Shown piece after piece: positions 1 to 5,392 of a stretch of DNA of 5,392 nucleotides. Made by a program: the position numbers and the translations under genes. Every line of letters starts with the position of its first letter. The first letter of the stretch is position 1. The stretch lies in the NCBI GenBank assembly GCA_947584825.1, contig CANPWR010000085.1, forward strand, positions 1-5,392, read 5' to 3'. Source of the stretch: an uncultured Clostridia bacterium (GTDB taxonomy: Bacteria; Bacillota; Clostridia; Oscillospirales; Ruminococcaceae). The notes beneath the pieces were generated by a model that searched no databases, was not told the origin of the DNA, and saw only the letters and a program-made list of their open reading frames with translations.

Positions 1-72
<72 letters not shown>

Positions 73-105
73 ATAAATTGTTTTATACTTTCTTAGTGCT
101 TATTT

Positions 106-134
106 ATTATATCATTTGGCAGAGCCTTTGTCAA
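106..134 (-). promoter_or_regulatory. Perfect consensus vegetative-sigma promoter of tRNA-fMet
   Basis: On the minus strand TTGACA (129-134) is followed by exactly 17 bp and then TATAAT (106-111): a full match to both consensus hexamers at the best spacing. Bases upstream of the -35 (about 135-165) are very A/T-rich and could act as an UP element. The predicted start is a G near position 99, giving a leader of about 27 nt before the mature tRNA 5' end at 72, to be removed by RNase P. A stable-RNA gene is a sensible owner for such a strong promoter. Confidence 0.9.
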
Positions 135-198
135 TACTTTTTATAAAAAATAAGAATTAATTTGCATTTGTTTATGTTTTGCTTAATTAAAAGAAGTA

Positions 199-227
199 AA
201 AGCGGATGAATATAATTCATCCGCTTT
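199..227 (-). terminator. Intrinsic terminator downstream of the glycoside hydrolase gene
   Basis: There is a perfect 13-bp inverted repeat, arms 199-211 and 215-227, with core AGCGGATGAAT/ATTCATCCGCT and a 3-nt loop. On the minus strand the stem is followed by a T-rich run (TTTTACTTCTTTT). It lies 58 bp past the glycosidase stop codon and about 65 bp before the -35 of the tRNA promoter, so it separates the two transcripts. The plus-strand side lacks a continuous T run, so minus-strand use is favoured. The bases between it and the glycosidase stop (228-284) hold nothing else that I recognise. Confidence 0.85.
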
Positions 228-284
228 AAACATCTTTAATAAATACTCTCTTATGTGACTTAATTTGTGTTGTTGTGACAATTA

Positions 285-3029
285 TTATTCCTTGCAGTAA
301 TCAATTACCGATTTTATAAACTGCCTTCCAGCAGCATTTTTCGACAGCTTTTCAAAATCACAGTTGCATACTACGACTTTTCCGCCATTACACTCATACT
401 CATAAAGCATTCCTAGTTGATGGTTTCTTTCAAAGTTGTCTATAGTGCGAACAATAAATGTTTTGTCTTTATAACAGTCGTCAAGAATCTCGCTCTTGGA
501 ATTTTCGACAATTTCCCACCATTGTTCAGTTGAAAAGGTTTCACTAGGGAATTGCGAAAGCGCAGGATGCGTGTTGTCGATTAAAAGTCCCATAGTGCCG
601 ACAGGCAGTTCTTTGTTCATCATTTTAGATATTGTGCTGAACATAGGATAACACCAAAAATCCTGACAGTAAAAGCCTTGTATAAAGTCGTTATCATTAA
701 GCTTTTCAAAGTCAGGTGCTATAAGTATAGTTTTACCCTTAGATAAAAGCTCTTTAGCATCAGGAGAGTCGACACTCTCGAAAATATATGCTCCTGAAAT
801 ATCAACACTTTCGAGAATAGGAAATACCCAAATCCTATATGAGTTTTGTATATCTGTTCCATCTATTTCTAAGTTAAGTTCAACTGTATGAACAGAATCA
901 ACCTCCGGCAGCGTAACCTCAATATCGCATATGTCAATATAGTTTTGATCGTCTGTCTGATGTATAGTTTCAATTCCGCTCGTTATGGTACTTCCGCAGG
1001 AGCATTTGAGCTCCCATTTGAGATTTTTTGAATTAATGCTATAGTTTCTGTAGTAGGCAAGTTCAATATGAGCTCTGAATTTATCGCCGCTTTCATATGT
1101 GTAACTGTCAAATTTCCCTAGTAAAACAGCGTCAGAACAGAATTTTCTCCATTCCTTTGGCGAGCAAATTCCCTTTTGATCCATAAATGCGTCAAGTACG
1201 CCTACCAATGCTGTTCCTTGACCGCTGAAATCCTGAATGTCAAGGATATGAAATCCTCCGAGCCGTCTTGAACGGAATACTGATTCCATTTCTTCTTTAT
1301 AGCAGGCAACCGACAGCTTTCCTGAAGCCTGGAAAAAGTCTTTAGCTAAGTGACCAAGACCAGCTGCCTCCATATTTTCCTTGAATATTTTAAAATTATT
1401 AGGCTTGAGCGAGCCTGTGTACTTTTTTATTTCATCAAAGTCCGGATATGTTTCATACTGTCCTATTTCATGTGTGATAATGGGAACATCAGGTATAAAG
1501 CTGGCATCTGCTTCGCTTGCTTTAACGGTCTTTACAGTTGTTCCGTATTGAATCTGTACTGTTCCATCATTGTTTTCTATATTTTTACTGTTGCTGACAG
1601 CAGGATGAATTATACTGTCATAGCACATATCAGTTGCAGGCTTTCTAGTCTGAATATGACCGAGAGGAGCATCGCACGCAGCAAAAGAACCTCTGATAAG
1701 TCTGTCATGCGAGAGTCTTACGCCGCAAAAGAAATCATCATTTTCTAAAACAGAAGGGAAGAACTGAAAGTTGTTTGAACCCTGTGTATAAAGATGCCTT
1801 TTGTCTTTTGCTTTAAAATATCCAATTATATCATTCAGTCTGGCAGGACTTCCCCAAAGCTCGTTGCCAAGTGACATCATACAATAAGAAGGGTGATTTC
1901 CAAAGAACTTCATCATATTAAAGCCTTCTTCAATAAGGAACTCCTGCTCAACTTCGTTATATCCCTCTTCATCTTTGGCTGCTATCGTACCCCAGAACGG
2001 GAGTTCAGGTTCCATATAAATTCCCAGCATATCAGCAGCAATAAAAGCCGCTTCGGTCGGGCAGCAGGTGTGATAACGATAATGATTCATTCCGTAATCT
2101 ATTGATATGCTCATAACCCTGAGCCACTCTGCAACATCTGTCGGCATAAATCCCGTTTTTGGGAAAATTAGTCCGTCGTGCTTTCCTCTAAGGAATGTCT
2201 TTTTGCCGTTTATGGTGAACTTATCACCGTCAGTTTTAAACTCTCGAAGTCCAACTATAGTGCTGTAAGTGTCGTCTCCAATTGATACTGAAAGATTATA
2301 CAGATAAGGGCGGTATTCATCCCAGAGATGAGCGTTCTCGCCCATTTGATAGATGACGTCAATCTTTCCGTCTGTATAACCATAATCACAAGGTGGGATC
2401 ATCTGGTCATTTTTAGCTTTTGGACCGTCAAACCCAACTGCTGAAACAGTTACTGTTCCGGAGTTTTCTCCGACTACATCGGCTTTTATATGAAGCGTTT
2501 TAGAATGTATATCGCTTTCGACAAAGACATTTTCTACATAAGTTCTGTCGTAAATCTGAAGCTCTATTCTGCCAATAATTCCATTCCAGTTTGTCTGGGT
2601 ATCAGCAGAGGTCAGGTGTCCGCCGCCTGTTCTATATCCGAAATTTGCAACTCTTACTGTAACGGTATGGATACCTTCGGTTACATAATCGGTTATATCA
2701 TAAATATGAGGTGAAACCAGAGAATCGTATGTGCCTACTTCCTTGCCGTCAATGTATAAAGTCGTTATTCTTGTACGTTCTAAAAATATAAAGGCATTTT
2801 TGCCCACAGCCCTTGTAAAGTCTACCTCTTTTGAAAACCATGCCCAGCCCTCAAAATAATAAATGTCTGTTAGGTAGTCCTTTTCACGCTTTTCATTAAA
2901 TTTACCCTTTTTTGCGTTTGATGTTGAGTTAGGAAGCATAATGCTGTCACTGAATGGTGGAGTTTTGCCTTCCAGTTTTTCATCAAGTTCAAGAGACCAC
3001 TCGCCGCTTAAATCAATATAATCTATCAT
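285..3029 (-). CDS. Glycoside hydrolase family 2 protein (beta-glycosidase, substrate uncertain)
   Basis: This is a 914-residue exo-acting, retaining beta-glycosidase of the GH2 clan. The apparent domain order is: jelly-roll sugar-binding domain (about 1-160, opening IDLSGEW), Ig-like sandwich (about 163-265), TIM barrel (about 266-635), a further beta-sandwich (about 637-740), and an alpha/beta C-terminal domain (about 742-914). The likely acid/base is Glu390 in SLGNELWGS. The likely nucleophile is Glu521 in ITHEIGQ. Both are present, so the enzyme looks active. There is no signal peptide or membrane segment. Residue 1 sits directly before the first domain, implying a cytoplasmic enzyme acting on imported oligosaccharides. 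The ATG at 3029 is fixed by an AGGAG site 7 nt upstream. The gene ends TAA TAA (tandem in-frame stops). It lies 142 bp downstream of an AraC-type regulator. The nucleophile context HEIGQ differs from classical LacZ, beta-glucuronidase and beta-mannosidase motifs, so I do not assign lacZ, uidA or a substrate. Confidence 0.93.
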   Translation of the reverse strand: MIDYIDLSGEWSLELDEKLEGKTPPFSDSIMLPNSTSNAKKGKFNEKREKDYLTDIYYFEGWAWFSKEVDFTRAVGKNAFIFLERTRITTLYIDGKEVGTYDSLVSPHIYDITDYVTEGIHTVTVRVANFGYRTGGGHLTSADTQTNWNGIIGRIELQIYDRTYVENVFVESDIHSKTLHIKADVVGENSGTVTVSAVGFDGPKAKNDQMIPPCDYGYTDGKIDVIYQMGENAHLWDEYRPYLYNLSVSIGDDTYSTIVGLREFKTDGDKFTINGKKTFLRGKHDGLIFPKTGFMPTDVAEWLRVMSISIDYGMNHYRYHTCCPTEAAFIAADMLGIYMEPELPFWGTIAAKDEEGYNEVEQEFLIEEGFNMMKFFGNHPSYCMMSLGNELWGSPARLNDIIGYFKAKDKRHLYTQGSNNFQFFPSVLENDDFFCGVRLSHDRLIRGSFAACDAPLGHIQTRKPATDMCYDSIIHPAVSNSKNIENNDGTVQIQYGTTVKTVKASEADASFIPDVPIITHEIGQYETYPDFDEIKKYTGSLKPNNFKIFKENMEAAGLGHLAKDFFQASGKLSVACYKEEMESVFRSRRLGGFHILDIQDFSGQGTALVGVLDAFMDQKGICSPKEWRKFCSDAVLLGKFDSYTYESGDKFRAHIELAYYRNYSINSKNLKWELKCSCGSTITSGIETIHQTDDQNYIDICDIEVTLPEVDSVHTVELNLEIDGTDIQNSYRIWVFPILESVDISGAYIFESVDSPDAKELLSKGKTILIAPDFEKLNDNDFIQGFYCQDFWCYPMFSTISKMMNKELPVGTMGLLIDNTHPALSQFPSETFSTEQWWEIVENSKSEILDDCYKDKTFIVRTIDNFERNHQLGMLYEYECNGGKVVVCNCDFEKLSKNAAGRQFIKSVIDYCKE

Positions 3030-3036
3030 TTGTTTT

Positions 3037-3041
3037 CTCCT
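3037..3041 (-). promoter_or_regulatory. Ribosome binding site fixing the glycosidase start
   Basis: AGGAG on the minus strand, separated by 7 nt from the ATG at 3027-3029. It supports this start over the next in-frame Met (residue 31), which would remove the first strand of the sugar-binding domain. Confidence 0.85.
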
Positions 3042-3066
3042 ATAAAATTAATCTTGATTTGTAAGC

Positions 3067-3091
3067 TATATAATCGCATACGATTTATATA
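3067..3091. promoter_or_regulatory. Imperfect dyad, candidate operator upstream of the glycosidase
   Basis: Arms TATATAATCG (3067-3076) and CGATTTATATA (3081-3091) are inverted repeats around CATA, differing only by one extra base in the second arm. The core AATCG-N4-CGATT is perfect. The site lies immediately downstream of a TATAAT box (3101-3106), around the predicted transcription start and early leader, where a repressor could block transcription. It could instead be a leader hairpin or chance symmetry in AT-rich DNA. The binding protein is unknown; AraC-family sites are more often direct repeats. Confidence 0.4.
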
Positions 3092-3100
3092 TTAACATAA

Positions 3101-3106
3101 ATTATA
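3101..3106 (-). promoter_or_regulatory. Probable -10 box of the glycosidase promoter
   Basis: TATAAT on the minus strand, 71 bp upstream of the glycosidase ATG, in the spacer after the regulator gene. At 16-18 bp upstream the sequence is only A/T-rich (such as ATAAAT) with no convincing TTGACA-like -35, and the base context is TGCCTATAAT rather than a true TGn extended -10. A weak or activator-dependent promoter would look like this. It suggests the glycosidase can be transcribed separately from the regulator. Confidence 0.5.
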
Positions 3107-3143
3107 GGCAAAAGCAATAAAAAATTTATAAAATTAGAAGCTT

Positions 3144-3159
3144 CAGAGAAAATTCCCTG
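3144..3159 (-). terminator. Weak hairpin after the AraC-type gene, doubtful terminator
   Basis: CAGGGA and TCTCTG (minus strand) can form a 6-bp stem with one G:U pair and a 4-nt loop, starting 13 bp past the regulator stop. The following bases (AAGCTTCTAATTTT) are only loosely T-rich. It may cause partial termination at most, so readthrough from the regulator into the glycosidase gene remains possible. Confidence 0.25.
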
Positions 3160-3171
3160 CGGCATTTATTT

Positions 3172-4062
3172 TTATTTTTTCTCAATAGGAATTAATAGCT
3201 CCACATAGCTGTCATTTTTGTTTTCACTAAATAAGTGAATAACGGTTATTTCGGGTGCGTCAGAAATAATGTACGGCGATGTTACCAGCCACTCATTTAT
3301 AAGTCTTTTACGCAAATCAAGATGTTCGTTTATGCAGCTTGTTCCACGTTCTGTTTCAACCTGAACATATAGATGTTCGGGTACTTTTACCACACTTAAC
3401 AACTCCGCATATTTCCCTGCCGTTTTTTCAAGATGACTGTTAAAGTAATCGGGGATCTTTGAACCTATTGTAAATGAATATCCACTGTCGGCAATATCTG
3501 ATATAACGCAGTATTCCGTCTCGCAGTCGTTCGCCATTCCCTGCAATGCATATCTAACAAACCTTGTACTGCCGTCTACCATAAAATCATGCTGTTGATT
3601 GTACCTGTCGCCGGGTTCTCCCTTAAAATGCCTTTTAAGTCCCGTTATTACCATACTAGGCTTGCTTACAATTTTGTAATTTAACATACTTCCGCCCTCC
3701 AGTGAAATTTTTATTGACAATCGGGAAAATGACTTTAAGTCAGCGTTCCTTTTCTTTGCCTGAGACGGCGTTATACCGTGAAAACGTACAAACGCCTTCG
3801 TAAAGCTGTCAGGACTTTCATAACCGTATCTTAGCGCTGTATCGATTACCTTTGCCCCTCCGCTTATTTCTGCACCTGCCAGTGTAAGTCTGCGGTATCG
3901 GATATACTCGCCTACAGTGTAACCGCACAGAATGCCAAACACTCTTTGAAAGTGATACGGCGAAGAAAAGCTCCTGCTTGCAATATCATTTATATCCAGC
4001 TTTTCTGTTATGTTATCCTCAATATAATCTATTGCGCTTTTTATTCCAGTTATCCAGTCCAT
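3172..4062 (-). CDS. AraC-family transcriptional regulator with GyrI/Rob-like effector-binding domain
   Basis: This 296-residue cytoplasmic protein has its DNA-binding part first, the reverse of classic AraC. Residues about 8-107 hold the two helix-turn-helix motifs: the first near 22-43 (LDINDIASRSFSSPYHFQRVF region), the second near 72-94 with the family signature GYESPDSFTKAF and the closing GITPSQAKK. Residues about 127-296 look like a GyrI-like (AraC effector-binding, Rob/BmrR-type) ligand domain. It opens NYKIVSKPSMVITGLKR and ends in the usual strand ELLIPIEK. The length is typical of this architecture. Such proteins usually respond to small amphipathic or cationic molecules; the ligand here cannot be read from the sequence. 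The ATG at 4062 has a full AGGAGG 8 nt upstream. The gene is co-directional with the glycosidase 142 bp downstream, making that gene a plausible but unproven target. No frameshift or truncation is seen. Confidence 0.92.
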   Translation of the reverse strand: MDWITGIKSAIDYIEDNITEKLDINDIASRSFSSPYHFQRVFGILCGYTVGEYIRYRRLTLAGAEISGGAKVIDTALRYGYESPDSFTKAFVRFHGITPSQAKKRNADLKSFSRLSIKISLEGGSMLNYKIVSKPSMVITGLKRHFKGEPGDRYNQQHDFMVDGSTRFVRYALQGMANDCETEYCVISDIADSGYSFTIGSKIPDYFNSHLEKTAGKYAELLSVVKVPEHLYVQVETERGTSCINEHLDLRKRLINEWLVTSPYIISDAPEITVIHLFSENKNDSYVELLIPIEKK

Positions 4063-4070
4063 TGTCTTTT

Positions 4071-4076
4071 CCTCCT
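4071..4076 (-). promoter_or_regulatory. Ribosome binding site of the AraC-type regulator
   Basis: A full AGGAGG on the minus strand, 8 nt before the ATG at 4060-4062. It confirms that start codon, and the first HTH domain then begins at the expected distance from the N-terminus. Confidence 0.88.
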
Positions 4077-4247
4077 GCCTGATAATATAATACTACCTAA
4101 AATTTGTATTTTCCCGATTTTGCGTGCCTTTTAATATCGGTATAAGATACGTGTTTCTTCTGTTTAATAGGCTTCATTTAAAAAAGTAAACCCGACAGCT
4201 ATAATATCGAATACGTTACTTCTATTTTCTTGGTTCAATTAATAAAT
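4077..4247. other. AT-rich spacer upstream of the regulator, no clear promoter
   Basis: This stretch lies between the regulator's ribosome binding site and the dnaJ terminator. It must hold the regulator's promoter if the dnaJ terminator is efficient, but I find no good -35/-10 pair. Candidates are TATTAT at 4087-4092, which would give a leader of only about 18 nt and has no matching -35, and TTGAAC at 4233-4238, which lacks a -10 at 16-18 bp. Two similar segments, each with TAATATCG, then ATACGT, then CTTCT, occur at 4132-4161 and 4202-4223. They form an imperfect direct repeat of unknown meaning. No small gene is supported. Confidence 0.5.
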
Positions 4248-4284
4248 AAAAACCTATCGCAAATTCTAAAAACGATAGGTTTTT
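4248..4284 (-). terminator. Strong intrinsic terminator of dnaJ, symmetric on both strands
   Basis: A 12-bp perfect stem has arms 4248-4259 and 4273-4284, with core CCTATCG/CGATAGG flanked by A and T runs, and a 13-nt loop. On the minus strand CGATAGG is followed by TTTTTATTTATT, giving a classical terminator that starts 8 bp after the dnaJ stop. The plus strand reads a run of seven T after the stem, so it could work in both directions, although no plus-strand gene reaches it here. Confidence 0.9.
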
Positions 4285-4292
4285 TTACTTTA

Positions 4293-5392
4293 TTACATTA
4301 GTCTTTCTTTCAGCTTTGAAAGGAAGCTTTGTCTTTTTGCATAATTTCTTTCGCTGAGAAGACTGTCAAACTCATTCAGCTTTCTCACCATTTCCTTGTT
4401 TAGTCCTTTAGGAGTTTCAACAACTACTCTTACATAATGGTCACCCTTGTCACTTCTGTTGAGCTTTTTGATACCTTTTCCTCTCAGACGGAAAACTGTT
4501 CCCGTCTGAGTTCCGGCAGGTACTGTATATCTCACCTTTCCGTCAACTGTTGGAACAGTGATCTCATCACCCAAAGTAACCTGTGTAAAGGTGAGTGGAA
4601 TTTCCGTCCAGACGTCAAAGCCGTCTCTTTCGAACACGCTGTCACGTCTTACTGAAACTGTCACGTTCAAATCACCGTTCGGACCGCCGTTTATGCCTGC
4701 ATCACCTGCACCTGCGACACGAAGCGTCTGACCGTTATCGATGCCGGCAGGAATTTCTATTTCTCTTCTTGCTGATGTTCTTGTTCGTCCTTGTCCAGAA
4801 CATCTGGGACATGGTGAGTCGATTATTTTACCCTGTCCTGAACAGCGTGAACAAACCCTTGTTGAGGTGATTGAGCCAAATGGAGTTCTCTGCTGAACGT
4901 TGACCTGTCCGCGTCCTCCGCAGTCGGGGCAGGTTTTTGCAGATGTTCCGGGTCTAGCTCCTGTGCCTCCGCAGTCTGGACATCTTTCCATTCTGTTCAT
5001 TCGGACTTCAATTTTCTTGCCCTTGCAAGCCTCCATAAAATCAATGGTAACGCTTGCACGTATATCCTGTCCTCGTCTGGGGGCATTGGGGTTAGCAGAT
5101 GAGCGTCCGCCGCCGAATGAACCGAAAATCGAATCAAAAATATCTCCCATATCACCGAAGCCGCCAAAGCCGCCAAAGCCTCCTGTTCCTGCACCGCCTC
5201 CGTAGTTGGGGTCAACTCCTGCGTGTCCGAACTGGTCATACTTAGCTCTTTTATCGCTGTCAGAAAGAATTTCATATGCTTCGTTTATTTCTTTGAACTT
5301 AGCTTCTGCTTCTTTGTCGTCGGGATGCAAATCAGGATGATATTGTTTAGCCAGTTTTCTGTATGCTTTTTTAAGTTCATCATCAGAAGCGC
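4293..5392 (-). CDS. dnaJ: Chaperone protein DnaJ (Hsp40), 5' end beyond the window
   Basis: Co-chaperone that delivers unfolded clients to DnaK and stimulates its ATPase, in the cytoplasm. The frame stays open to the window edge, so 365 residues are visible and about 17-20 N-terminal ones are missing compared with typical DnaJ. Visible parts in order are as follows. The J domain has helix II (DELKKAYRKLAKQY), the essential HPD motif at 5331-5339 and the closing KYDQFG. The Gly/Phe linker includes a GGFGGFGGFG run built on an imperfect 9-bp tandem repeat near 5152-5187, then DIFDSIFG. The zinc region (4788-4982) has all four CxxCxGxG motifs: CPDCGGTG, CPDCGGRG, CSRCSGQG, CPRCSGQG. Two C-terminal substrate-binding domains end at ...KLKERLM. 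It is therefore a complete type I DnaJ, not a truncated DnaJ-like protein. The dnaK gene commonly lies upstream, here past the right edge, but this is not seen. A terminator follows the stop directly, so dnaJ ends its transcript. Confidence 0.97.
   Translation of the reverse strand, partial: ASDDELKKAYRKLAKQYHPDLHPDDKEAEAKFKEINEAYEILSDSDKRAKYDQFGHAGVDPNYGGGAGTGGFGGFGGFGDMGDIFDSIFGSFGGGRSSANPNAPRRGQDIRASVTIDFMEACKGKKIEVRMNRMERCPDCGGTGARPGTSAKTCPDCGGRGQVNVQQRTPFGSITSTRVCSRCSGQGKIIDSPCPRCSGQGRTRTSARREIEIPAGIDNGQTLRVAGAGDAGINGGPNGDLNVTVSVRRDSVFERDGFDVWTEIPLTFTQVTLGDEITVPTVDGKVRYTVPAGTQTGTVFRLRGKGIKKLNRSDKGDHYVRVVVETPKGLNKEMVRKLNEFDSLLSERNYAKRQSFLSKLKERLM

Noticed and set aside
92..100. TTAGTGCT-like string resembling half of the HrcA (CIRCE) operator
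   Set aside because: It matches only about six bases, there is no second inverted arm at 9-bp spacing, and it lies in the tRNA leader rather than before a heat-shock gene.
1350..2714. Plus-strand open frames of 70-132 codons opposite the glycosidase gene
   Set aside because: They have no ribosome binding sites or recognisable domains, have low-complexity translations, and lie fully antisense to a well-supported coding gene.
3946..4134. Plus-strand 62-codon frame reaching into the spacer upstream of the regulator
   Set aside because: It is mostly antisense to the regulator's HTH region. It has a hydrophobic translation from AT-rich DNA and no good ribosome binding site.
4114..4140. CCGAT ... 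ATCGG inverted repeat upstream of the regulator
   Set aside because: It has only five matching base pairs across a 17-bp gap, which is easily expected by chance.
5152..5187. 9-bp tandem-like repeat (ccgccaaag units)
   Set aside because: It simply encodes the Gly-Gly-Phe run of the DnaJ linker and is a normal feature of this gene, not a separate repeat element.
4437..5275. Overlapping open frames on both strands across dnaJ, including a proline-rich one
   Set aside because: The proline-rich product mirrors the Gly/Phe repeat of DnaJ read antisense. None has a start signal or a family resemblance.
5328..5330. TTG codon that could be taken as the dnaJ start
   Set aside because: It lies inside the J domain directly after HPD. 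The frame continues upstream with clear J-domain helix II residues to the window edge, so the true start is outside.

Overview
The window reads as ordinary chromosome from a low-GC Gram-positive gut-type bacterium, most likely Clostridia near Ruminococcaceae/Oscillospiraceae. This is an inference. It rests on AT-rich spacers, strong AGGAGG-type ribosome binding sites, the style of the DnaJ glycine/phenylalanine region, and a signal-less family 2 glycosidase next to an AraC-family regulator. All supported genes lie on the minus strand, so transcription runs from high to low coordinates.

Layout in transcription order: (1) 5392-4293, dnaJ, entered after its first ~17-20 codons and closed by a strong hairpin terminator at 4248-4284. 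(2) A 230-bp spacer with no clear promoter. (3) 4062-3172, an AraC-type regulator with a C-terminal GyrI/Rob-like small-molecule-binding domain. (4) A 142-bp spacer with a perfect -10 box, no good -35, and an imperfect dyad that could be an operator. (5) 3029-285, a 914-residue cytoplasmic glycoside hydrolase family 2 enzyme of uncertain substrate, followed by a terminator at 199-227. (6) 72-1, an initiator tRNA (fMet) behind a textbook TTGACA-17-TATAAT promoter, cut by the window edge just before its 3' end.

How the genes relate: dnaJ and tRNA-fMet are housekeeping genes flanking a small accessory pair. The regulator and the glycosidase are adjacent and co-directional, and the glycosidase appears to have its own promoter. 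A simple model is that the regulator senses a small molecule and controls the glycosidase, but nothing in the sequence proves this, and GyrI-type effector domains are often linked to hydrophobic or cationic ligands rather than sugars. I found no mobile element, CRISPR array, riboswitch or clearly new system. The points most worth a second look are the glycosidase's unassigned specificity and the possible operator in front of it.
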